A DNA stretch of 6,949 nucleotides, taken from contig JAESUD010000210.1 of the NCBI GenBank assembly GCA_016763335.1, forward strand, positions 1 to 6,949. The letters run 5' to 3'. Made by a program: the position numbers and the translations under genes. The notes under the pieces are model-generated. The model was not told where the DNA came from. It did not search any database and saw only the letters and a program-made list of their open reading frames with translations. This DNA is from Emcibacteraceae bacterium. GTDB lineage: Bacteria > Pseudomonadota > Alphaproteobacteria > Sphingomonadales > Emcibacteraceae. Positions 1-6,666 of this stretch are shown piece by piece; position 1 is the first letter of the stretch; every line of letters starts with the position of its first letter.

Positions 1-518
1 TCAAGCACCCCGCCAATACCGACACCACCGGAAATATGAACATTTTTTCCGATTTGTGCGCAGGAACCAACGGTGGCCCATGTGTCAATCATCGCCCCTT
101 CATCCACATAAGCCCCTAAATTAACAAAAGACGGCATAAGCACTACATTCGGTGCAATATAGGCTGATTTTCGAACCACTGCACTCGGCACCGCTCTAAA
201 ACCTGCCTTATCAAAAGTTGCCTGATCCCAACCTTCAAATTTTGATGGCACTTTATCATACCAATGGCACTGATCCCCGGGGCCACCAGCGATCATTTTC
301 ATTGGATTTAGTTTAAATGAAAGCAACACTGCTTTTTTCAACCATTGATGAACGGTCCAGCTACCATTTTCTTTAGACGCAACCCGCGCTTGACCACTAT
401 CAAGTAAATTAAGCGCTTCATCAACCGCGTCACGCACTTCACCGCGTGTTGGAGTGCTAAGGGAGCTATTATTTTCCCATGCCTGGTCAATAACAGTTTG
501 CAAGGACTGATCGTGCAT
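1..518 (-). CDS. dapD: 2,3,4,5-tetrahydropyridine-2,6-dicarboxylate N-succinyltransferase (3' end missing)
   Basis: This cytoplasmic enzyme transfers succinyl from succinyl-CoA to tetrahydrodipicolinate, in the succinylase branch of diaminopimelate and lysine synthesis. The window encodes residues 1-172; DapD is usually about 275-285 residues, so the last 100 or so lie beyond the left edge. The N-terminal helical domain has the family stretches [10 protein letters not shown] (38-47) and [15 protein letters not shown] (57-71). The hexapeptide left-handed beta-helix then begins, with [27 protein letters not shown] and [11 protein letters not shown]145, in the IDTWATVG motif, aligns with the catalytic Asp141 of characterised DapD. 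The ATG at 518 is preceded on the minus strand by AAAGGA with an 8-base spacer, a good ribosome binding site. The gene lies 64 bp downstream of the HAD gene on the same strand and is probably cotranscribed with it. The identification is secure. Confidence 0.97.
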   Translation of the reverse strand, partial: MHDQSLQTVIDQAWENNSSLSTPTRGEVRDAVDEALNLLDSGQARVASKENGSWTVHQWLKKAVLLSFKLNPMKMIAGGPGDQCHWYDKVPSKFEGWDQATFDKAGFRAVPSAVVRKSAYIAPNVVLMPSFVNLGAYVDEGAMIDTWATVGSCAQIGKNVHISGGVGIGGVL

Positions 519-526
519 TATCTGTT

Positions 527-532
527 TCCTTT
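527..532 (-). promoter_or_regulatory. Ribosome binding site of dapD
   Basis: AAAGGA on the minus strand, 8 bases before the ATG at 518. It supports this start codon and shows that dapD has its own translation signal although it probably shares a transcript with the upstream HAD gene. Confidence 0.7.
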
Positions 533-582
533 AGATATTAATTATCATCGCTGAACATATCCGTTAAGTTCACCCTGTCAAG

Positions 583-1275
583 TTACTTTGCAGCGCTCAC
601 TATATTCTTTAACCAGTGGGATAAATCCGCCACCGTATGATCAATATTTTCTTTATTTTGACCATTATCAGACCAATGGGTATTGGTTGGCAGCCAAACC
701 GTCGTCATGCCAAGTTCCGCAGCCGGATTTAAGTTGCCTGCAATATCTTCAATCATGATAGAAACATTTGGATCAATGGCAAACTTTTTAAGCATTTTAT
801 GATAACTGCGCATATCTGGCTTTGGTAAAAATTTAGCGTCATGAATATCAAATATATCTTTAAATCCACCTTCAAGACCAATATGAGAAAGAACGTTTTT
901 TGCATAATTGGTCGAAGCATTTGTATAGATAAATTTTTCACCGGGTAATTCAGCCAGCGCCTCATTTAAAACTTCATTGACCTTAAGCACTGTAAAATCA
1001 ATATCATGAACAAACTCAAGATATTCATACGGGTCTACACCATGTTCGCTCATCAAACCTCTTAACGTTGTACCATAGTTCATGAAAAAATGCTTTTGCC
1101 GCTTTTTGGCCTCTGTATAAGAGACACCAAACATTTCTTGAATAAAAAGCCCCATATTATGATCTACTTGCGTAAATAAATCGGTCTCGTGAGAATAGAG
1201 AGTATTATCAAGATCAAATACCCAATATTTTATTTCTCCCAAATCGGGAAATTCATCTGTGTTTTTATTCAACAT
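583..1275 (-). CDS. HAD-superfamily pyrimidine 5'-nucleotidase
   Basis: A 230-residue HAD hydrolase resembling the SDT1/pyrimidine 5'-nucleotidase subfamily, whose members dephosphorylate pyrimidine nucleoside monophosphates or related small phosphates. Motif I is FDLDNTL, with nucleophile D21, acid/base D23 and T25. Motif II is YTNAS around T118. Motif III is the lysine of LPKPD (K152). Motif IV is IEDIAGNL, with the Mg-binding acidic pair E176-D177. A helical cap lies between motifs I and II and contains the subfamily stretch NYGTTLRGLMSEHGVDPYEYLEFVHDID (67-93). There is no signal peptide, so it is cytoplasmic. The ATG at 1275 has only a weak GAGAA-like ribosome binding site, but the frame is open and motif I is correctly placed. 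It precedes dapD, an arrangement I recall as common in alphaproteobacteria. The exact substrate cannot be read from sequence, and another phosphatase role is possible. Confidence 0.9.
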   Translation of the reverse strand: MLNKNTDEFPDLGEIKYWVFDLDNTLYSHETDLFTQVDHNMGLFIQEMFGVSYTEAKKRQKHFFMNYGTTLRGLMSEHGVDPYEYLEFVHDIDFTVLKVNEVLNEALAELPGEKFIYTNASTNYAKNVLSHIGLEGGFKDIFDIHDAKFLPKPDMRSYHKMLKKFAIDPNVSIMIEDIAGNLNPAAELGMTTVWLPTNTHWSDNGQNKENIDHTVADLSHWLKNIVSAAK

Positions 1276-1383
1276 TTCTCAGCCAATTATTAAGTTCGTA
1301 AACCAATTGTTAATACAAATTCAGTACATTTAAATCCAATGAATTTTTAAGTAATATTAACAAAATATATCGATTTGGGCATC
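1276..1383. promoter_or_regulatory. Divergent promoter region between the HAD gene and the GGDEF gene
   Basis: This 108-bp non-coding, strongly AT-rich gap separates two divergently transcribed units and should hold both promoters. No convincing -35/-10 pair could be fixed on either strand. It contains two near-identical 11-mers (1283-1293 and 1303-1313) and a 9-bp inverted pair, TTGTTAATA at 1307-1315 and TATTAACAA at 1355-1363. It also holds TTAA at 1347-1350 followed after six bases by TTAAC at 1357-1361. These are candidate protein-binding sites; none matches a known operator exactly. Confidence 0.5.
1283..1313. repeat. Short tandem-spaced direct repeat, possible operator
   Basis: CCAATTATTAA at 1283-1293 and CCAATTGTTAA at 1303-1313 match at 10 of 11 bases. 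Their starts are 20 bp apart, about two helical turns, so both would lie on the same face of the DNA. The repeat sits just upstream of the HAD start codon at 1275 and within the divergent promoter region. A regulatory role is inferred; the high AT content makes chance a real alternative. Confidence 0.35.
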
Positions 1384-3150
1384 ATGGACAGTAATATTGC
1401 ACGCATTCTTTCTAAAGCTCGCACCTCTGGGCACAAAAGTGATTCAGAGAATAGCGTAGAACATAGCAACGAAGGTGCCATTATTCCACAAAATATTATC
1501 GAGAACCTGAGCGGTCCTGCACTGCTCACGGACAGTTCACTTAATATCCTTGAAAAAAACATATATGCCGACAATCTAGTCTCAGCTTTTCAAAACAGAC
1601 ATCCAATAGTTCACGGCATTATCATTCGCTGCCTGACCAATGGTTGCCCTGAAAATCAGAAAATAACATTAGAAGATGAAAGCGGAGCGCGTCATTATGA
1701 TCTATTTGCTTTTCCGGTAAAGGCGAAGGGAAAAGACAACTCGCAAATATTACTGTTTGGCAAAGACACCACCGCAGAGCAACATCTCACCAATGCACTC
1801 GTGCAGTCGCGACAAATGTTCAAAGACCTCGTGGCTTGTTCCACTGACTTTGCCTGGGAAACGGATAATAAAGGCCGTTTCAAATATGTCTCGCCAAATG
1901 GTATATTGGGTTACACCGCTTACGAACTCAATGATAAACGAGCTGCTAATCTTATTGTGGGTCAGGACGGGCTTAACCCGTTTGATACACTTGATGCCAT
2001 CCACGATGTCGAAATATGGCTCCAGCGCAGTGATGGTGCATTTGCCTGCGTTCAAGTATCAGCCAATCCTATCATAGATAATAATTCCACATGGCAAGGT
2101 GCTCGCGGCGTATGCCGCGATGTAACAGAAATGCGTGAACGCGAAGCATCTTTACGCCGTGTTATGAAAAGCGAGCAAGTCCTTAAAAAAATCATCTCAA
2201 CCATTCGTGATGAAGTCGATCCCTCAAAAATATTACATACTACGGCCACTGCTGCACTTGACGGTATATCCGCAAAACAAAGTTATATTGTAAGCATCGA
2301 AAAAAACGACGACGCAGATATAAAGCTGGAATTAAAAGCCCAATGCACCGAAAATTCAGATAGTGCCTTAATAGAGACTTTAAGCAAAAGGGCCATGTCA
2401 ATTTGCAAAAATTCACAAGAAACATTGCCCACAGCTTATATGGAAGAACTGATCGATGGCCAACAAGTACTCATCGGGTTTTCAAAACACCATAATAAAA
2501 TCAACGGCGTAATGTTCATCGTTATCGATGATGAAACAAAAACTTGGAACAAAGAAGAAAAATCTTTGTTTATGGGCATTGTAAATCATCTTGGTATTGC
2601 ATTTGAACAAATTAAAAATTATGAAACGCTTGAACGACTTTCTAATACAGATGAGCTTACTTCACTTTTCAATCGCCGTGCTTTTAGCGAAAAAGTTAAT
2701 AAACGTCTTACCATTCAAAATAGGACCAAGCAGACCTGCGCCCTCCTCTTCACTGATCTTGATAACTTTAAACAGATTAATGATGTATATGGTCATGCAA
2801 CCGGAGATGCCGTTCTTAAAAAATTATCAAAATTATTACAAAAAAACACACGAACAGCGGATTTTTGCAGTAGGTTAGGCGGCGATGAATTTGCTGTCTG
2901 GCTTGAAAATGTTGATGAAAAAAGCGCTGCACGTCAAGCTAAACGAATTCTTGACGGTGTAAATGAGTTAAAAGAAATCGCAGATAATAAAGATAAACCA
3001 CTTTCGCTCTCCATTGGCATAGCCCTCAGTGAACCCGCTTCAATACAAAATCTCGATTGCTTGATGGAACAAGCGGATAAAGCACTTTATACCGTTAAAA
3101 ATAACGGCAAGTCAGGCGTATCGCTATATCAATCGGAAAATTTTAAATGA
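1384..3150 (+). CDS. Soluble diguanylate cyclase, PAS-PAS-GAF-GGDEF
   Basis: This protein makes cyclic di-GMP from two GTP. Residue numbers count from the ATG at 1384 (588 aa). An in-frame TTG at 1375 would add three residues; neither start has a good ribosome binding site, so ATG is preferred. Residues about 36-132 form a weak PAS-like region. A clearer PAS domain follows (about 145-250: FAWETDNKGRFKYVSPNGILGY, ending in GVCRDVTEMRERE). Next come a coiled linker and a GAF-like domain (about 265-412). The GGDEF domain (about 420-583) has the intact signature RLGGDEF (499-503), metal-binding D458 in FTDLDNFK, and N466 and D475 at the nucleotide-binding positions known from PleD. RTAD (490-493), exactly five residues before GGDEF, is an intact inhibitory I-site. 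There are no membrane segments, signal peptide or EAL domain, so it should act in the cytoplasm as a ligand- or redox-sensing cyclase. It overlaps the next gene by 4 bp. Confidence 0.93.
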   Translation: MDSNIARILSKARTSGHKSDSENSVEHSNEGAIIPQNIIENLSGPALLTDSSLNILEKNIYADNLVSAFQNRHPIVHGIIIRCLTNGCPENQKITLEDESGARHYDLFAFPVKAKGKDNSQILLFGKDTTAEQHLTNALVQSRQMFKDLVACSTDFAWETDNKGRFKYVSPNGILGYTAYELNDKRAANLIVGQDGLNPFDTLDAIHDVEIWLQRSDGAFACVQVSANPIIDNNSTWQGARGVCRDVTEMREREASLRRVMKSEQVLKKIISTIRDEVDPSKILHTTATAALDGISAKQSYIVSIEKNDDADIKLELKAQCTENSDSALIETLSKRAMSICKNSQETLPTAYMEELIDGQQVLIGFSKHHNKINGVMFIVIDDETKTWNKEEKSLFMGIVNHLGIAFEQIKNYETLERLSNTDELTSLFNRRAFSEKVNKRLTIQNRTKQTCALLFTDLDNFKQINDVYGHATGDAVLKKLSKLLQKNTRTADFCSRLGGDEFAVWLENVDEKSAARQAKRILDGVNELKEIADNKDKPLSLSIGIALSEPASIQNLDCLMEQADKALYTVKNNGKSGVSLYQSENFK

Positions 3151-4403
3151 TCCTTAATTTATTTAAAAAGAAAGAAACAAGAGTTGAAAACCTGTCTTCT
3201 TATGAAGGAGCAAAAGAGGCTCTTGAAGCAAAGAAAAATGATGACAAAATGATCCTTGCAGGTGGCGAGAATACACCGCAAGAAGTATTATACTATCTCG
3301 CCGAAGATACGTCCGATGAAATCAGAAAGAAAATCGCCAGTAATTCCAATACTCCTTTGCAAGCCGACAAAATCCTTTCAAATGATGAGAACGAAGATGT
3401 CAAACATGAACTGGCACGAAAAATTGCCCGTTACTTTCCCAACATTTCCGAAGATGGCACTGCGCAAATACGTGATAAAGCTCTTGAAATGATCGAAATT
3501 CTTGCCAATGATCAATTACCGTCCGTAAGACAGATTTTGGCTGAAGAGCTTAAAACATCAAATACCATTCCGAAGCATATTGCCCTTAAACTAGCCAACG
3601 ATGAAATATTATCAGTATCCGCGCCTATCCTTGAATATTCGCCTTTATTAAGTGATGCTGACCTTAAAGAAATTATTGCTGCCACAACTTTGAACGGCGC
3701 ACTTGAGGCCATTGCCAATCGCGGCGAACTTAGCGAAGATTTATGCGATGCCATTGCTTCTACGCTTGAAATTCCGGCTGTATCAAATTTGCTCGCAAAT
3801 CAAAATGCGCAAATCCGCGAAGAAACGCTGGATAACATCATAAATGAAGCCCAAAATCAGAATATCGAAGTTTGGCATGAACCACTGGCAAAACGCCCTA
3901 ATCTTTCGGTGCGCGCAATGAAACGTATCGCTACATTTGTCGCTTCATCTCTCGTTGATACCATGATCACTGATAATCACCTTGATAGTAAACAAGGGGA
4001 AGAATTACTGATCCGGGTCAGGGACCGTATTACAGATGAAAAACCGGAAAATAGTGATCAACGTCCCCTTGCCGAACAGGCAGCAGATCTTTTTAAACGT
4101 GGCGTTATTGACGATGAGTTTATCCAAAATGCCATCAAGAATAAACAGCGTGAACTCGTTATCCAGTCTCTAATACTTATATCAAATATCCCAGATAAAT
4201 CAGTGCGCAGCATCCTGAATAAGAAAAAAGGTTCCCTCATTGTTTCCCTCGCTTGGAAAGCCGAGTTAAGCATGCGTACGGCAATGTTTATGCAGTCGGA
4301 CCTCGCTCGCGTGCCATCTGCAGATTTTATCAATGCCAAAAACGGAGTTGATTTTCCTACATCCGATGACCAGATGGAATATGAAATCGCGTTGTATGAA
4401 TAG
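3147..4403 (+). CDS. DUF2336 family HEAT-like repeat protein
   Basis: A 418-residue protein of the DUF2336 family, which is widespread in Alphaproteobacteria and has no settled biochemical role. It is all-helical by eye and carries repeated HEAT-like units with a leucine-rich helix, an acidic turn and a VR-type second helix. Examples are LAEDTSDEIRKKIA (51-64), LSNDENEDVKHELA (77-90), LANDQLPSVRQILAEEL (119-135), LANDEILSVSAPILE (149-163) and LAKRPNLSVRAMKRIA (247-262). The most family-typical block is LEYSPLLSDADLKEII to LEAIANRGELSEDL (162-199). A C-terminal part (about 280-418) is more divergent and has no recognised motif. No catalytic signature, signal peptide or membrane segment is visible, so a cytoplasmic scaffold or binding role is likely. 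Its ATG overlaps the stop of the cyclase gene (ATGA), and no strong ribosome binding site is present, so translation is probably coupled. A c-di-GMP-related role is inferred from this context only. Confidence 0.88.
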   Translation: MILNLFKKKETRVENLSSYEGAKEALEAKKNDDKMILAGGENTPQEVLYYLAEDTSDEIRKKIASNSNTPLQADKILSNDENEDVKHELARKIARYFPNISEDGTAQIRDKALEMIEILANDQLPSVRQILAEELKTSNTIPKHIALKLANDEILSVSAPILEYSPLLSDADLKEIIAATTLNGALEAIANRGELSEDLCDAIASTLEIPAVSNLLANQNAQIREETLDNIINEAQNQNIEVWHEPLAKRPNLSVRAMKRIATFVASSLVDTMITDNHLDSKQGEELLIRVRDRITDEKPENSDQRPLAEQAADLFKRGVIDDEFIQNAIKNKQRELVIQSLILISNIPDKSVRSILNKKKGSLIVSLAWKAELSMRTAMFMQSDLARVPSADFINAKNGVDFPTSDDQMEYEIALYE

Positions 4404-4422
4404 CCCGATTAAAACGATTAAT

Positions 4423-5439
4423 TTATTTCCAAACATCCAATAATTTTTGATTGCGGGTCTCTGTGCTCTCATCCCAAACGGCTTTTCCTTTACCGCTTTT
4501 ATAATATTTTACCGCTGCTTCATGATAAGGGAATATTTGCGATGAATGGACAAAATCCTCAATCCGTGAAGAGGCAATACTGCTAAATTCTTTTTGCATT
4601 TCCGACCATTTTGAATGCAGCACGTCTAAAACTCTTTCCACTTCCTCATCTTCAAGGTTTGACGGAACCATTAGATAAATATCCATTGAAGATATCAGTT
4701 TATCAAATTCAGCAACCGGATAATCGCTCGCTTTAACCGCATATGTACCAAAACCTGGCGCAGTTGAACTAACATATTTTTCCGCTGATGGGTCTTGCTC
4801 AAAATCAAGCACGCGTATGCCCACTGTGGCATTGGCTTTTTTAACAATCCCCATCCTTAAACTACCGGGTGTCGCGTCGGCATTACCCTCGATGACCGCT
4901 TCCATTCCCTGTCCAACGCCGGAAACCGTTATCACCTGAACATCATCTTCACTAAGCCCGCCCGCTTCTAACATTGCGCCAGCCATTAAATTAATCGCTG
5001 TTGCTGCTGTAACTTTAAGTACTACTTTTTTACCTTTAAGATCAGCAAGTGTTTTAATGCCCGAATCTTTACGGGCCATAAAAGCAAACGGCATTGCCCA
5101 AAGACGCGCTACTGCACGTAAATTTTTATTCGCTTCCCGGTTAATACCTGCATAAGCTGTACCACCATCAACCATTGATGTTAGGCCAAATTCAAGATCA
5201 CCATTATTTACCAAAGGGATAAATACGCTTGGCCCTATATAGGGCTGCGCCGTAACCCTGATGCGTAATTCTTTCTGCATGTGTTTGGCAAACACCGTTC
5301 CAAACATATGCATTGAACTACCGGCAAAGCCTGTACCAAGATTTAATTGTCTGCGTGCGGCTTCTGCAGGGATAATAAAACCGAATGAAAGCACACCGAT
5401 TAAAATAATTGACTTTAGTTTGCTTATGCATGTTCCCAT
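4423..5439 (-). CDS. TAXI family TRAP transporter solute-binding protein
   Basis: A periplasmic substrate-binding subunit of the TAXI class of TRAP transporters, which take up small organic acids driven by an ion gradient. The 338-residue length is typical. Residues 1-27 form a signal peptide, with a lysine-containing N-region, a hydrophobic core IILIGVLSFGFII and probable cleavage after AEA. The mature protein begins with the family's first strand and loop, LNLGTGFAGSSMHMFG (32-47). It continues with NNGDLEFGL (78-86), FMARKDSGIKTLADLKGKKVVL (120-141) and the C-terminal IFPYHEAAVKYYKSGKG (302-318). C4 lies before the hydrophobic core, so it is not a lipobox. AGGAAG lies 12 bases before the ATG, a rather long spacer. 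A TATAAT on the minus strand (5489-5494), just past the FAH stop, could give an extra promoter, but no good -35 goes with it. The FAH-family gene lies 55 bp upstream. No TRAP permease gene is in the window. The substrate is unknown. Confidence 0.93.
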   Translation of the reverse strand: MGTCISKLKSIILIGVLSFGFIIPAEAARRQLNLGTGFAGSSMHMFGTVFAKHMQKELRIRVTAQPYIGPSVFIPLVNNGDLEFGLTSMVDGGTAYAGINREANKNLRAVARLWAMPFAFMARKDSGIKTLADLKGKKVVLKVTAATAINLMAGAMLEAGGLSEDDVQVITVSGVGQGMEAVIEGNADATPGSLRMGIVKKANATVGIRVLDFEQDPSAEKYVSSTAPGFGTYAVKASDYPVAEFDKLISSMDIYLMVPSNLEDEEVERVLDVLHSKWSEMQKEFSSIASSRIEDFVHSSQIFPYHEAAVKYYKSGKGKAVWDESTETRNQKLLDVWK

Positions 5440-5494
5440 TGGTAAAGTTTTCTTCCTGATTTTATCGTTATAAATTTATTTCCCAAATATTATA

Positions 5495-6484
5495 TCAATC
5501 TTTTGGCGGGGTATATGGAATAATTTTCTGGTCAATTTTACCGAAGACAGTTTTATTTTTCTTATCAAAAATTTCAATTTCTATTCTGTCACCAAATTTC
5601 ATAAAGGGTGTGGACGGAGTGCCATTTTCTATTATTTCCAAACAACGAACCTCGGACAAACAGCTTGATCCATTCACTGATCCCTGATTTGCAACCGTTC
5701 CCGAACCAATAACCGTTCCCGCCATTAACGGTCGCGCCTTGGCAGCATGTGAAATAAGCCGGCAAAAATCAAAAGTCATATCAATGCCCGCCTCGGGTTC
5801 GCCAATTTTTTTACCGTTTAATATACTGTGAATAGGCAGGAGTAACTTGCCACCGTCCCAAGCATCACCAAGCTCATCCGGGGTCACAAACACTGGCGCA
5901 AATGACGTCCACGGCTTTGCATGGATAAAACCAAACTGCTTTACAATTTCATCTGGCACAAGATTTCTTAAAGTTACATCATTTAAAAAGGAGATAAGCT
6001 TAATATGTTTTGCGGCCCCTTTTACCGTTGTACCAGCAGGTACGTCGTCGGTAATAACGGCAATTTCCGCTTCAAAATCTATACCCCATTCTTCTTTTTC
6101 AAACGGAATATCATCATTTGGCCCTAAAAAAGCATCCGAAGCTCCCATATACATTAACGGATCAGTCCAAAAACTATCGGGCAAAACAGCATTGCGGGTT
6201 TTTCTAACCAATTCAACATGAGTAACGTAAGCACTACCATCCGCCCAGTGGTAACAACGCGGCAACGGCGCATCACACTGCGCCGGATCAAATGGGCTAC
6301 CTGCGATCACACCTTTTTCAAGGTCATCATATATGGCCTTAAGCTTTATTTCTGTATTGCTCCAGTCATCAAGTGCCGCCTGCATTGTCGGTGCGACTTC
6401 CCCCGCGCTGACACAGCGTGATAGATCGCAAGAAACAATAACAAGCGTTCCATCACGCCCTTTTTTCAATGATGCAAGTTTCAT
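5495..6484 (-). CDS. Fumarylacetoacetate hydrolase family protein
   Basis: A 329-residue cytoplasmic FAH-superfamily enzyme. The short bacterial form often serves as fumarylacetoacetase, splitting fumarylacetoacetate to fumarate and acetoacetate in tyrosine/homogentisate breakdown. The N-terminal part (1 to about 77, MKLASLKKGRDGTLVIVS) matches the bacterial FAH N-terminal domain type. The catalytic domain has DGSAYVTHVELVRKTRNA (82-99), where H89 is the likely counterpart of the catalytic base H133 of mouse FAH. It also has FWTDPLMYMGASDAFLGP (105-122). Metal ligands are likely E138 and E140 (DFEAEIAV) and D169 (FLNDVTLR), with K190 (AKPWTSFAP) and the SGT turn at 261-263 also at active-site positions. 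The key residues appear intact. The start at 6484 has AGAAAG 9 bases upstream, a modest ribosome binding site. No hmgA, maiA or hpd neighbour is visible, so another beta-diketone or acylpyruvate substrate remains possible. It is followed by the TAXI gene, probably in one transcript. Confidence 0.92.
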   Translation of the reverse strand: MKLASLKKGRDGTLVIVSCDLSRCVSAGEVAPTMQAALDDWSNTEIKLKAIYDDLEKGVIAGSPFDPAQCDAPLPRCYHWADGSAYVTHVELVRKTRNAVLPDSFWTDPLMYMGASDAFLGPNDDIPFEKEEWGIDFEAEIAVITDDVPAGTTVKGAAKHIKLISFLNDVTLRNLVPDEIVKQFGFIHAKPWTSFAPVFVTPDELGDAWDGGKLLLPIHSILNGKKIGEPEAGIDMTFDFCRLISHAAKARPLMAGTVIGSGTVANQGSVNGSSCLSEVRCLEIIENGTPSTPFMKFGDRIEIEIFDKKNKTVFGKIDQKIIPYTPPKD

Positions 6485-6605
6485 TCTATATTACTTTCTA
6501 TGAGTTATATGAGATAAAAACAACCTACATTCATTGTAAATGTTAGTCTAGTATCTATGCATTAATTTATAGATCATTCGCCCCGCAGATTTTAACATCA
6601 TGAAA

Positions 6606-6634
6606 GTTTCATATTTCTATGATAAATATTACAT
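6606..6634 (+). promoter_or_regulatory. Weak candidate Pho box upstream of phoX
   Basis: GTTTCAT (6606-6612), CTATGAT (6617-6623) and ATTACAT (6628-6634) recur every 11 bp with AT-rich 4-base spacers. A Pho box consists of CTGTCAT-like 7-mers in 11-bp register; these units match at 5, 4 and 4 of 7 positions. The call rests on the spacing and on the downstream phosphatase gene rather than on the match itself, and AT-rich chance is plausible. Confidence 0.25.
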
Positions 6635-6660
6635 CCTAAACCTTCATAGTATGGAAAAAT

Positions 6661-6666
6661 AAGGAG
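6661..6666 (+). promoter_or_regulatory. Ribosome binding site of the PhoX gene
   Basis: AAGGAG followed by five A residues and then the ATG at 6672. This is the strongest ribosome binding site in the window; it fixes the start and suggests efficient translation. Confidence 0.85.

Noticed and set aside
552..572. TGAAC/GTTCA hairpin between the HAD stop and dapD
   Set aside because: The stem is only 5 bp with an 11-base loop and no T-run, too weak for a terminator or a defined RNA element.
1375..1383. TTG start adding three residues to the cyclase
   Set aside because: No ribosome binding site supports TTG over the ATG nine bases downstream, and ATG is the more common start; the choice does not affect any domain.
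1750..2077. Open frames on both strands, each about 100 codons, within the cyclase gene
   Set aside because: They overlap the clear PAS region of the cyclase, look compositionally unlike real proteins and lack ribosome binding sites.
4058..4339. Minus-strand open frame of 93 codons opposite the DUF2336 C-terminal part
   Set aside because: It mirrors a continuous coding frame on the plus strand and shows no motif of its own.
5428..5430. Cys4 of the TAXI protein as a lipoprotein attachment site
   Set aside because: It precedes the hydrophobic core of the signal peptide, whereas a lipobox cysteine must follow it; an AEA signal peptidase I site is present instead.
5470..5479. 10-bp perfect palindrome ATAAATTTAT between the FAH and TAXI genes
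   Set aside because: It is made only of A and T in a very AT-rich gap, so it is likely to arise by chance; it has no GC stem to act as a terminator.
5847..6421. Two plus-strand open frames (5847-6221 and 6218-6421) that nearly join end to end
   Set aside because: Both lie wholly inside the FAH-family gene on the opposite strand, whose protein shows conserved motifs throughout; they have no recognisable domains.
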